From assembly GCA_024195265.1 (NCBI GenBank), contig JAJLRJ010000007.1:24673434-24737433 (forward strand): a stretch of DNA of 64,000 nucleotides. The letters are read 5' to 3'. Under the pieces are notes generated by a model. That model was not told the DNA's origin, did no database searches, and saw only the letters and a list, made by a program, of their open reading frames with translations. This DNA is from Dendrophyllia cribrosa (taxonomy: Eukaryota; Cnidaria; Anthozoa; Scleractinia; Dendrophylliidae). Numbering within the stretch: the first letter of the stretch is position 1; every line of letters starts with the position of its first letter. This document shows, piece after piece, positions 1 through 9,139 of the stretch. The translations under genes were made by a program, and so were the position numbers.

Positions 1-355
1 GGCTGTGGCGGATTCGCAAATTTTAAGCCCTTTTCAAACGGCATTTTCTCACAACTGCGTGGATAGAATTTCAAATCAAAACGGTTTTGGCACAGTCCAT
101 TTATTATTGTTTAATGTTCAGTAAGATTTAGATTGGGACCTACGAATCCTTTTGGAAGATTGACCATTATAGTCGGCTTAAATCGGCAAAATCAGAACAT
201 GTTTTCGTGCCATTTTTAACCTGTGAATATGCGCATGCGTAATGAACGGGTTATCGGTAACGGCGGCTAAATTCACTCACTCACTCATTCCATCACTCAG
301 ATGTAAACTTTTTCCTCATATCTACGTTGAAATAACAAAATTTAACCTCGGTAAT
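1..355. repeat. Outer part of left arm of 6.4-kb inverted duplication
   Basis: This stretch is the near-identical reverse complement of about 6036-6397; base 1 pairs with base 6397. It begins GGCTGTGGCGGATTCGC, and the same string read on the minus strand ends at 6397. The arm reaches the window edge, so its true outer end is not visible. It is interrupted after GGTAAT at 355 by a 2.4-kb insertion and resumes at 2796. Short minus-strand ORFs across it are not coding-like. Confidence 0.92.
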
Positions 356-398
356 AGGCCATTTCCGAGTTGCCTTTAGCCTCTCTATCAAAGCGAGA

Positions 399-1580
399 AT
401 GCACGCGTTCACCGCCGGCACAGACCCCGACGAAACTGGTCGCTGCTGGAAAAAATGGAAAAACGAACTACTCACTCGTTTCAGGTACTTTAGAATTTCA
501 AACACGCAAGACCGCGTTGATGCACTTCAAATTTACGGCGGCGAACAGATTCGCGAACTGACTGAATCCCTCGAGAACGTTCCACTCGCATCGCCAACCT
601 CGGCCGAACAAAATGAATTCGACAAGATTGTCGCCAAGCTCGACAACCATTTCATTCCTATGGTTAACCCGGACTGTGCCCGCAGTAAATTGGACAAGAT
701 GTATCAGAGGGAAGGAGAATCAATCTCTCAATATCACGTTCGTTTGCGACTTCAGGTTTCTAAATGTGGCTTCACCGACCCTGATGATGCAATACGCAGC
801 AAAATTTTGCAGACCATGCGAGACAAGAAACTACGTAGAGAAGCCATGGTTAAAAGGTACACTCTTCTACAGCTATTGGAACACGCAGCAAACACAGAGG
901 ATATCGACAGACAGGCTCAGGACATGGAAAAAGCATTATCCTCTGAAACAGTTCCAGTAAACAGAGTACACGAGCGGAGACCCCGAAATCCCAAGGGAAG
1001 ACGGAACAAAAAGAAACCTCCACCAAAGCCTAACGAGGAAAACGGGAATATTTGCCAATATTGCGGATTTAACCACGAAGGACCACGATCCAAGTGCCCA
1101 GCATCAGGGAAGACGTGCTCAGCCTGCTCCAAGAAAGGTCATTTTGCAAAAATGTGCAAGGGGAAACAAAAAGGCAAAGATAAACAAACCTCAGGCAACT
1201 CAGCGGCAAATTCGGTCCAGCCAGAACAAGACAGCTCTTCAGACTCTGATTTTGCTTTTCAGTTACAGCCCGGCAGTCCACGCCCAGGCAACACCCCCAC
1301 GGTTCATGTTTTAATCAATGGTGTCAAGGGAAGAATGGAAGCAGACTCAGGTTCATCAGCTAACATCCTGAATGAGGAAAAATTCCAGAAACTCCAAAAC
1401 TCACTCAAGCACAAAGTATCACTGCAACCCACCGACACTAAGCTCTATGCCTTTGCCCAGGAGAAACCAGTACCTCTTCTTGGCTGTTTCGACGCAGAAG
1501 TAGAGAGTATCAGCACAGGGAAAAAACAATGGCCCGTTTTCTTGTTGTTAAGGGAACCACAAAGTCCCGGCCTCTCCTAA
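399..1580 (+). pseudogene. Ty3/gypsy-like Gag and aspartic protease region
   Basis: A 393-residue frame. Residues about 1-190 resemble the capsid part of Ty3/gypsy Gag. A basic stretch (RRPRNPKGRRNKKK) leads into two zinc knuckles at about 222-255, with cysteines in CQYCGFNHEG and CSACSKKGHFAKMC. The second matches the CX2CX4HX4C nucleic-acid-binding pattern. Near residue 315 the retropepsin-like motif ADSGSSANI carries the catalytic Asp in DSG form. In intact relatives Gag packages RNA and the protease matures the polyprotein. The frame leaves the protease domain near 1530-1580, and the likely continuation is in another frame (ORF at 1529), which indicates a frameshift. The ATG lies only about 40 bases from the element end, too close for an LTR. 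Family assignment is strong; activity is excluded by the broken pol. Confidence 0.8.
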
Positions 1581-2567
1581 GCCTGGACACTAGTGTGAAA
1601 CTAGGTCTATTACAATTAGCCTACTCCACCCAAGTAGAAGTCGAACCTCCGGTTAAGGACAGTGAACAACAGGACAATACCGTGTCACAGCTGACCTCTG
1701 AATTCAAGGACATTTTCTCTGGTTTGGGAAAACACAAGAACATTAAGGCAAAGCTGATCGTCGATGGAAACGTAACCCCTATTGCGCACAAACCGAGAAA
1801 AATCCCCTACAACCTAGCCAAGAAAGCTACGGAGGAGGAACAGCAACTAAAGGATATAGGAGTAATCGAAACTGTGCCGGACAACCAACCCACTACTTGG
1901 TGCACTAACCCAGTAGTAGCACCCAAACCACACAACCCAGAGGCCATCAGGTTCTGCTCTGACATGAGAGTACCCAACACCGCCCCTAACCGTAGAAGAC
2001 ATAAAGTTCAGGTTGGAAGGAGCTACAGTTTTCAGCGTCCTTGATATGAATGAGGGTTATCACCAACTCGAACTAGACGAACCTAGCAGACACCTCACCA
2101 CCTTCTATGGAACAACCTCTAGAATGCGATACACTAGGTTGAATTATGGTACCATCTCTGCACAAGACATCTTCGATAAGGCAATGGACGACACCATTGA
2201 GGGCTAAACTGGTGTCCTTCACATCCGAGATGACTTCATTGTGTTTGGAAGTGACGTTAAGGAGCATGACGATGCACTCAGAAACCTCTTACAGCGATTC
2301 AGAGAATGTGGGCTCACGTTGAACCTCAAAAAGTGCAAGTTTCGCCTGCCCCAGATCGAATTCTTCGGCTTCGTATTTTCCCAAGACGGAATCAGGCCAT
2401 CGCCCAGCAAAGTAGAGGCTCTTCACAAAATGGGCCCCCCAAAGAATGTGTTGGAAGTGAGGTCCCTGTTGGGTATGGCTCAATATTCTTCACGATTTAT
2501 CCCATCCTCGTCGCCAGATATAATGTCCACACAAGAGACTGTACGTGTAGAAACTCAAAATGTTTAA
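1529..2567 (+). pseudogene. Ty3/gypsy-like reverse transcriptase, frameshifted and truncated
   Basis: Two frames together encode a partial RT. The first (1529-2044) carries the approach to the RT (KPRKIPYNLAKKA, then IRFCSDMRVPN). The second (2013-2567) carries FSVLDMNEGYHQLEL with the first catalytic Asp, then IRDDFIVFG, the DD pair of the active site, then LNLKKCKF and LGMAQYSSRFI of the thumb. The switch near 1995-2012 also lacks residues usually present between these blocks, so a small deletion is likely. An in-frame TAA at 2205-2207 sits just before the DD motif. RNase H and integrase are absent; sequence after 2567 is not recognisable pol. It is non-functional as it stands. Confidence 0.82.
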
Positions 2568-2665
2568 TGGTCGATCACTGATAACAACGTTTACAAAGCA
2601 TGTGCTCTCCTCGATCTCGAGTGCGCATGTCCTACAATAACATGACCGCTGACCCAAACATTACA

Positions 2666-2685
2666 GCTAGGTGCACAACCTTTCA

Positions 2686-2716
<31 letters not shown>

Positions 2717-2753
2717 GAAAACTCATTTTCATATGAAAGGTTGTGCACCTAGC
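2666..2753. repeat. Perfect 39-bp hairpin near right end of the insertion
   Basis: Two perfectly complementary arms of 39 bases start with GCTAGGTGCACAACC and end with its complement. They enclose a 10-base loop around TTGCATGTGA. The arms contain CATATGAAAATGAG. The hairpin lies 42 bases inside the right terminus of the TIR-bounded insertion. It may be a small foldback MITE or part of the element end. Confidence 0.92.
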
Positions 2754-2795
2754 CTCGCTTTGACAACGAGGCGTAACGTAACTCGGAAATGGCCT

Positions 2796-3990
2796 ATTAG
2801 TCAAATCATTGGTACCGCAGTGCATAAGGGGAAGGACAATAGAGCCCGAGGCAATTGAAGGACGTGATTTCGAATCTCGCCCAGGACGAATTTTTTTCTT
2901 TCTTTTTTTCTTCGAACTGAAAGTTACTGTTTTTCGTTTGTTTGTTTGCATTCGTCAAAAGTCGTTACATGTAATTTCCAAAAAACCCCGCAATATTGCG
3001 TTACCGTAATTAAACATTTCGTATTCACGGGCTGGCTCGAAGAAGCCTTTGATTAAGTATCAAAACAGACGAAACGATTTCTTTTAACCGTTTGCATACA
3101 ATATTCATAATTATATTTTTTATTTATCTGAAGTGTCTATGCTGATAATAACGTAGTACTTTAAGTCGTTTTTGCCGATATTTAAGATACATTTGAGTCT
3201 ATGCATGTGATATTATCTGCAATATCTTAACCGGAAGATCAAATTACACTTTTGATCAAGTTAGCTGTCGTTTGTTGATAATCTAACCGCAAAAGGAACA
3301 TCTTATAACTTGTAGTCGAAAATTTCACCTTTCTTTTTCTACTATTTCTAATATAAGCTAAAAAATCGATCTCATGACTTTTGCAATACTATGGAAACCA
3401 AAATACTTATATCGTACTCGCGTAGCAAATTGGTCGGTGATGTCAATGGAATACGAAATTTGATCTCTTTAAAATATGAAACTTCCACATTCAACGTCAT
3501 TTATACTTCCATAATTTGGTAATTTCCACATTTTGACAGACTATTAATTGGTAAAAGTTTAGAAAACAAAACAAAACACATGTCGCTGAACTGCACTCAA
3601 TGTGGACTCTGCAGTTTTTCTCTTGTGATGCGAATTGTGTTCAGTAACTGTTCACTGCATTGCACTGCACTCCCTCTCTTGCGAAGAGCACAGAGGTTTT
3701 TTTATTCAATTCTAGAATTGAAAAAGTCTGAAAAAATTGCAATTATGCAAAATCGTTTTCGTGTCTAAACAAAAGTTTATCTTGTCTGAAGAAAAGTTTA
3801 TCTTTTCTTTAGACAGGAGCACGATTTTGCATACTTTTTAATCGACTCACATTAATTTTTTCTCCTGGAGAAAGAACCATTCGCTTCTTATCCAAGATTT
3901 TCACAGATCGTTCTTAAGTCCACTAGCTTCGGAAAGTGAAGCTTGTTGGAAATTACTAGCTCACATATGTTCTTAGAACCAACTACAATC
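2796..3990. repeat. Inner part of left arm of the inverted duplication
   Basis: Reverse complement of about 4848-6035, with scattered substitutions and small indels. With 1-355 it makes a 1,550-base arm, the same length as the right arm. It starts with a SINE-like unit and runs through AT-rich DNA. It ends inside the antisense of the SAP-like coding segment that is in sense orientation at 4830-5037. No independent gene is seen; the ORF at 3580-3768 has no recognisable features. Confidence 0.92.
2799..3012 (+). repeat. SINE-like unit with tRNA-like B box (copy 1, in left arm)
   Basis: An internal promoter-like B box (ATTTCGAATCTCGCCC region) is followed by a T-rich spacer, TTCGAACTGAAAG, CATTCGTCAAAAG, ACATGTAATTTCC, and an end block CAATATTGCGTTACCG. 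The same order of blocks recurs at 5822-6038 (minus) and 24305-24545 (minus). A partial end block occurs near 12108-12150. The organisation is that of a tRNA-derived SINE. No functional tRNA fold is claimed. Confidence 0.6.
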
Positions 3991-4010
3991 TGAAGGGATG
4001 TCGTGCAGCT

Positions 4011-5037
4011 GTGGTAGAGGTTGACACATCAAAGGAAGTAAACAAGGACAGCAATATTCCAGAGGTCAGTATTCTAAACAACTTCCATTTCGAGGACACT
4101 GGCATAAGAGTATGGAAGGCCTACAATGTTGGTCCAGGACGTCTAATACCCTACGTCGATCTTCAGACTACATCACTAGGGTACACTGGTTTAAAAATAA
4201 TCCAACCTTTCGGACCATCTATCAATGCACGTGGCACACTGGGAGAAAGTGTTAGAAATCAGGATGACATATTTCCATGTAGGGAGCCAGGGTGCATTCT
4301 AACTTTTAGATCGCAGTCAGAGGTAGACAAGCACATGGACACAGGCAATTATAGGCGAGAGCTAGAGTCGGAGTCAATGTTCGACAAGATACGACAACAA
4401 TGGGCAAACCGAGTAACGGGAGTTGCATTTGACATCCAAAGCACAAGCAGAAATACTATCACATCAGCTGAACAGTCCAGTAGCTTCAAAGAAATATGTG
4501 ATGTTAGACAACTGGGTTGGGCCTTGAGAGTCGCCAAGAAACCCTCACGAATGATAGAAAAGGCAAAGGAATTTCTGCTGGGAAAATTTAATGAAGGAGC
4601 GAGAAGTGGACATAAAGCAGACCCTGTACAGTTAGCTAAAGAAATGAAAGTCGTGAGAGACGAAGAAGGTCACCTTGTATTTACGCCTGAAGAATGGAGG
4701 AGTTCACAACAGATTAGTAGTTTGTTTTCAAGAGTCACAGCTGTTTAGCGCCAAAGGGCTATTAAAGAGGAGGATGTGCAGAAGAGGACGTTGTCACGAA
4801 ATACTCAAATCCATTGTGATAAATGATATGGCAACACCGGACCATCCGATTGTAGTTGGTTCTAAGAACATATGTGAGGTAGTAATTTCCAACAAGCTTC
4901 AATCTCTGAAGCTAGTGGGCTTAAGAGCGATCTGTGAAAAACTTGGATTAGAAGTGAATGGTTCTTTGTCCAGGAAAAAAACTTACTGCGAGCCAATTGA
5001 AAAGTATGCAAAATTGTGCTCCTGTCTAAAGAAAAGA
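4011..5037 (+). pseudogene. C2H2 zinc finger plus SAP-like protein, 5' truncated and frameshifted
   Basis: The open frame 4011-4748 encodes 245 residues with one C2H2-type finger (CREPGCILTFRSQSEVDKH). A segment around residues 160-235 (GWALRVAKKPSRM, LAKEMKVVRDEEGHLVF, EEWRSSQQISSLFSR) is typical of a cnidarian multicopy family of unknown function. Past a TAG at 4746-4748 and a frame change, 4830-5037 encodes a short C-terminal module (NKLQSLKLVGLRAICEKLGL, then RKKTYCEPIEKY and CSC). It resembles a SAP-type DNA-binding helix pair, and I read it as the original C-terminus. The upstream end abuts the arm boundary at 3990, so the N-terminus was probably cut off by the rearrangement. The C-terminal module lies in the right arm, so its inverse is duplicated in the left arm. 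The function is unknown; nucleic-acid binding is inferred from the motifs only. Confidence 0.55.
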
Positions 5038-6397
5038 TAAACTTTTCCGGCTTTAGAGACAAGATAAACTTTTCTTTAGGCACGAACACAATTTTGCATA
5101 CTTACAATGTTTTCATACTTTTTCAATTCTGGAATTGAATTCAAAAACCTCTGTGCTCTAAAAACAAGAGAGGGAGTCCAGTGCAGTGCAGTGCAAAAAA
5201 CAGTTATTGAACACAATTCACAAGAGAAAAACTGCAGAGTCCAGTGCAGTTTAGCGACATGTGTTTTGTTTTGTTTTCTAAACTTTTATCAATTAATAGT
5301 TTGTCAAAATGTGGAAATTACCAAATTATGGAAGTATAAATGACGTTGAATGTGGAAGTTTAATATTTTAAGAGATCAAATTTCGTATTCCATTGACATC
5401 ACCGACCAATTTGCTACGCGAGTACGATATAAGTATTTCAGTAGTTTCCATACTATTGCAAAAGTCACGAGATCGATTTTTTAGCTTATATTAGAAATAG
5501 TAGAAAAAGAAAGGTGTAATTTTCGACTACAAGTTATAAGATGTTCATTTTGCGGTTAGATTATCAACAAACGACAGCTAACTTGATCAAAAGTGTAATT
5601 TGATCTTCCGGTTAAGATATTGCAGATAATATCACATGCATAGACTCAAATGTATCTTAAATATCGGCAAAAACGACTTAAAGTACTACGTTATTATCAG
5701 CATAGACACTTCAGATAAATAAAAAATATAATTATGAATATTGTATGCAAACGGTTAAAAGAAATCGTTTCGTCTGTTTTGATACTTAATCAAAGGCTTC
5801 TTCGAGCCAACCCGTGAAAACGAAATGTTTACGGTAACGCAATATTGTGGTTTTTTTTGGATATTACATGTAACGACTTTTGACGAATGCAAACAAACAA
5901 ACGAAAAACAGTAACTTTCAGTTCGAAGAAAAAAAAGAAAGAAAAAATTTGTCCTGGGCGAGATTCGAACTCACGTCCTTCAATTGCCTCCGGCTCTATT
6001 GTCCTTCCCCTTATGCACTGGGTACCAAGGATTTGACTAATTACCGAGGTCAAATTTTGTTATTTCAACGTAGATATGAGGAAAAAGTTTACATCTGAGT
6101 GATGGATTGAGCGAGTGAGTGAGTGAATTTAGCGCCGTTACCGATAACCCGTTCATTACGCATGCGCGTATTCACGGGTTAAAAATGGCACGAAAACATG
6201 TTCTGATTTTGCCGATTTAAGCCGACTATAATGGTCAATCTTCCAAAAGGATTCGTAGGTCCCAATCTAAATCTTACTGAACATTAAACAATAATAAATG
6301 GACTGTGCTAAAACCGTTTTGATTTGAAATTCTATCCACGCAGTTGTGAGAAAATGCCGTTTGAAAAGGGCTTAAAATTTGCGAATCCGCCACAGCC
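4848..6397. repeat. Right arm of the inverted duplication
   Basis: An uninterrupted 1,550-base arm, reverse complementary to 2796-3990 plus 1-355. It starts within the coding segment described above (GATTGTAGTTGG) and ends at GCCACAGCC. A few percent of positions differ from the left arm. It lacks the 2.4-kb insertion and so shows the empty target site at about 6035. Confidence 0.92.
5822..6038 (-). repeat. SINE-like unit with tRNA-like B box (copy 2, in right arm)
   Basis: Minus-strand counterpart of the unit at 2799-3012. It reads tRNA-like block (GAGTTCGAATCTCGCCC), T-rich spacer, TTCGAACTGAAAG, then the ending CAATATTGCGTTACCG. Because it lies inside the duplicated arm, it was probably copied with the arm rather than inserted twice. 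Confidence 0.6.
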
Positions 6398-7004
6398 ACA
6401 CAAGAGGAAAATTTGCACGCTCGCCAAAAACATGAAATCAATCCTAAATCACTCATCATGTGAATACAGTTTGATGGAATCTCAAATAATCAAAATAAAT
6501 CAAAAAGACGCTGAAAACTGGCAAAACATAGGTCAAATAACCCACACAAGTTACCCCAAATATGAAGCGATTTTCTTATGCAAATTAGCCCAAAACAAGG
6601 GGGGGTGGTCAAGTCGCATGAAAATAAGCCGATTCGTTTTAAAAGGGAATATTTTTTAATGATATCCGAAGGGTAATCTGTGGTAGAAATTTGAAACGAA
6701 TCGGCCAACCTCTAACCGTGGGCCCTACCTGGTTTTCTCTGACAATGACACTTAAATAATATTGCCAAGGAAATAAATTGTCTTACTCAAAAACGCGAAA
6801 TTAGAGTGATTGAAAATACAAAATTGTTGCGAAATAAACGTGTCGTGAAACTTTCATGTAATAAGGAACTTATTTTCTGTAAGGACAATAGAACCTGGCA
6901 AAACGTTTGGTAACTTGACAACAAATGCAGCATCTGTTTCAACTGCAAGTGTTGTTTGAAACCAACAAGAGACTCAGACTGGAAAAAAGCAATTAAGTGG
7001 AACA
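6398..7004. other. No recognisable gene
   Basis: AT-rich sequence beyond the visible end of the right arm. Short frames on both strands (for example 6324-6659 and 6490-6708) cross the arm boundary or lack any motif. I see no promoter, splice exon or element end that can be supported. Confidence 0.5.
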
Positions 7005-7250
7005 TTGCAGTGTATTTCTCTTAAGGATGAAGCAACAAAGGCTGAACTGATTTGGGCTCCAAAAGTGGTTGGTTCTCACAGTTATGCCTCTTGTGAGAAC
7101 ATCAAGGACACCTTAGAAGCCATGTTTCCTGGAAAAATCCCTGACAACTTTACAATGAGCTCATCTAAAGTATCATACTTGGTTTCTGAAGAGACTGGAC
7201 CCTACTTTAAGCATGTTGAGACTGATGATGTGTTGAGACTGATGATGTGA
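7005..7250 (+). pseudogene. Fragment of an unknown multicopy protein
   Basis: An 81-residue frame with KAELIWAPKVVGSHSYASC, then a segment around LEAMFPGKIPDNFTMSSSKV and SYLVSEETGPYFKH. This reminds me of short N-terminal domains in repeated, probably transposon-linked cnidarian and fish proteins; I cannot name the family with certainty. The end is disturbed by a direct duplication of GTTGAGACTGATGAT, after which a stop follows. No neighbouring exon is evident. Confidence 0.3.
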
Positions 7251-7818
7251 AGAACTTAGGGTCGCCATTTACCCTACAGTATAACGAAACAACTAATGCC
7301 CAAGTAAACAAGCAGCTAGATATCAACATTCGCTACTGATCGTCAGCTCAATCACAAGTTGTTCACCATTTGCAGACATACTTAATGGGTCATACAACAA
7401 AGCAGCTAATGGTCATGGGTCCTAGGTAACAAGTCGTGGGTCGTTGGTCGTGGGTGCAAGAAAGCAAAAAAATAAGAAAATTAAATCAGCGAAGAAATAA
7501 AAGCAAACAAAATATTGTATTCCACGATAAGAGAAGATCCGGATGCCAATCGAGTGCGATATTTTTAACTCTTAGATAGTATAGTATCGATAGTCTCGAT
7601 ATTGGAATTTGACACATGATTTTTTATTTGCTTCATGTACATTGTTATTATAAAGTCTTTACACATCACGGCAGACTCAGAGAATCAGACAATTAATACA
7701 AACATTATTATTGGTACAAAGGTAAACGTCTCTGCTATAATCTAGATAACTGTTATTAAAACATGCAAAATATATTACAGATTTACATCATGGTGTGCAG
7801 GGCTTTTTAGTTAAATGA

Positions 7819-8470
7819 GAAATCTTCAAGCAAGTAATCGTGGAAGACAAGAACTGCGGAAAGAACTGTGCCACTTGTCCTTACATTTCTGACGGACTTA
7901 CTAACTGTACTTTCTTTTCTACTGGCGAAACGTGCACTATCAAATCTAACCTGACCTGTGACACCAAAAATTTAATCTACATGATTCAATGTAACCACTG
8001 TAATTTACAATATATTGGAGAGACTAAACAACATGTGAAAGACAGATTTAATGAACACCGCCGTACCATAGATGATCCTAACACCAAGTCTAAACCTACT
8101 ACAAGATGCCGAACATTTTCTCTCCTCTCCTAATCACACTGCTAATGACCAAAGAAGCCTTTTTAATTTCAAAAGGCAAAACACTTGTACCTCACGGCCT
8201 CAACATTTGCGAAGAAACATACTAATGATTCGCTTTTGTATTAGTTTCCTTTCATTGTTTTCTGTATATTTTTCGTCATCAGCTAGTTTTATTCGTCTAT
8301 CATTATTTTTCTAGGCATTACCCCCCTTTACTCGTTGTTACGTACACATGTCAACTATGTATAAAAAGCCAATGTAAATTTTACCTCATTGTACCTGAAG
8401 AAGGCTGATTTAGCCAGCCGAAATATAGTACACCTTAAAAATATTTAACTATGTTGTATTGGTCTTTGCT
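7819..8470 (+). pseudogene. Penelope-like element, GIY-YIG endonuclease and 3' end
   Basis: The frame from 7819 encodes a cysteine-rich lead-in (CGKNCATCPYISDG) followed by a GIY-YIG-type nuclease start: LIYMIQCNHCNLQYIGETKQ, then DRFNEHRRTID with the Arg and His-containing helix. This arrangement is diagnostic of the C-terminal endonuclease of Penelope-like retroelements, which nicks target DNA. Near 8100 the continuation (AEHFLSSPNHTANDQRS) lies in another frame, so a frameshift is present. The rest of the domain and the whole reverse transcriptase upstream are missing, so the copy is 5' truncated. After the coding part, 8395-8440 holds the family's typical 3' structure: a short GGCTG/CAGCC hairpin in GAAGGCTGATTTAGCCAGCC, followed by GAAATATAGT. 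Confidence 0.78.
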
Positions 8471-8693
8471 TTTAGACTATTGCTTTTCAGTTAACATCAA
8501 TGCATGACCAGAAATCGGGCTTAGTCTTCCACATTGATATAACCGCTCAAACTTTACATCACGGAATAGGTAGGATGACAAAATATAACAAGCAAAAAAA
8601 ACTTCAACTAAATAAACCATTCAACTGTGCAGTAGGGCTTCTCAGACGAAATGTATACAACTGCCGCTAAAAGATTTTGCATTTCATCTTTAA

Positions 8694-8884
8694 ATATTAC
8701 ATTTTGAACCGTTTGTCTGTATTAAAGTCGAACTTATTATTTGGAACAACAAAGAGATAATAGAGAATAAATTGATCTTCTGGAGACAACTTTTTGACAG
8801 GAAAATATATTTTGTTCAAGACCTGCTTGATGAAAATGTAAGTTCCTATCCCTTGGACAGTTTCAGTTTAAATATAATTTGCAT
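8694..8884 (+). pseudogene. L1-like LINE C-terminal fragment, cut by piggyBac insertion
   Basis: An open frame encodes ELIIWNNKEIIENKLIFWRQ, then YFVQDLLDEN and SFSLNI. These match, block by block, the segment EILWNNSNILIDKKPVFFRP...FLRDLL...EFSLKF of the minus-strand LINE at 22217-24185. It is therefore a scrap of a related LINE ORF2, downstream of the RT domain. The frame runs straight to the TTAA at 8885-8888, where piggyBac-type sequence begins. This makes the LINE scrap the older resident and piggyBac the newer insertion. Confidence 0.6.
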
Positions 8885-8905
8885 TTAACCCTTTCACTAC
8901 TGAAG
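8885..8905 (+). mobile_element. piggyBac left end with TTAA target site
   Basis: TTAA at 8885-8888 is followed by CCCTTTCACTACTGAAG, the typical piggyBac terminus (TTAA target duplication, TIR starting CCCT/CCCTTT). It lies 251 bases upstream of the transposase ATG. A matching right end (AAAGGG followed by TTAA) was not found downstream of the transposase, so the 3' terminus may be deleted or diverged. Confidence 0.7.
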
Positions 8906-9139
8906 CGGCCAACCGGAAATGGCTGTCAGTTCCTAAAGCGGCCAAAAGCGGCCAAGAGAATATGACTATTTTTGGTTGTCCCTTCCCTCCCTAGAGTTAT
9001 TTTTATTGTCCTGCATTGTTCTCCTTTTGTTATAAGAGATATTGACCAATCAAATCCACCCAACTGCGCATATGATTTGTGATCCTGTGTGGAGTGTGGA
9101 GCGGCTAAGTTTTGATCACTGCTTTGGCGTGCGAGAAAA

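Larger units (their letters stand above)
356..2795 (+). mobile_element. TIR-bounded insertion carrying Ty3/gypsy-like Gag-Pol remains
   Basis: The intact right arm gives the pre-insertion sequence (GGTAATTAGTC on the minus strand). Comparison with it places this 2,440-base insert precisely, flanked by a 2-base AT duplication at 354-355 and 2796-2797. The ends are inverted repeats: the left starts AGGCCATTTCCGAGTT and the right ends with its exact complement. Weaker inverted similarity runs about 45 bases inward, past CAAAGCGAG. No LTRs are present. The gag-like ORF begins about 43 bases inside the left end. Pol stops after the RT region, with no RNase H or integrase seen, and the right end is occupied by a perfect hairpin. 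Such ends and target duplication are those of DNA transposons or MITEs, not retrovirus-like elements, so this looks like a chimeric or capture product. Confidence 0.8.

Noticed and set aside
1..2820. LTRs around the gypsy-like region
   Set aside because: No direct repeats flank the Gag-Pol. The terminal similarity is inverted and short, and the outer similarity belongs to the palindrome.
5940..6040. tRNA gene
   Set aside because: A B-box-like TTCGAATC is present, but no plausible cloverleaf is visible and the block repeats as the head of a dispersed SINE-like unit.
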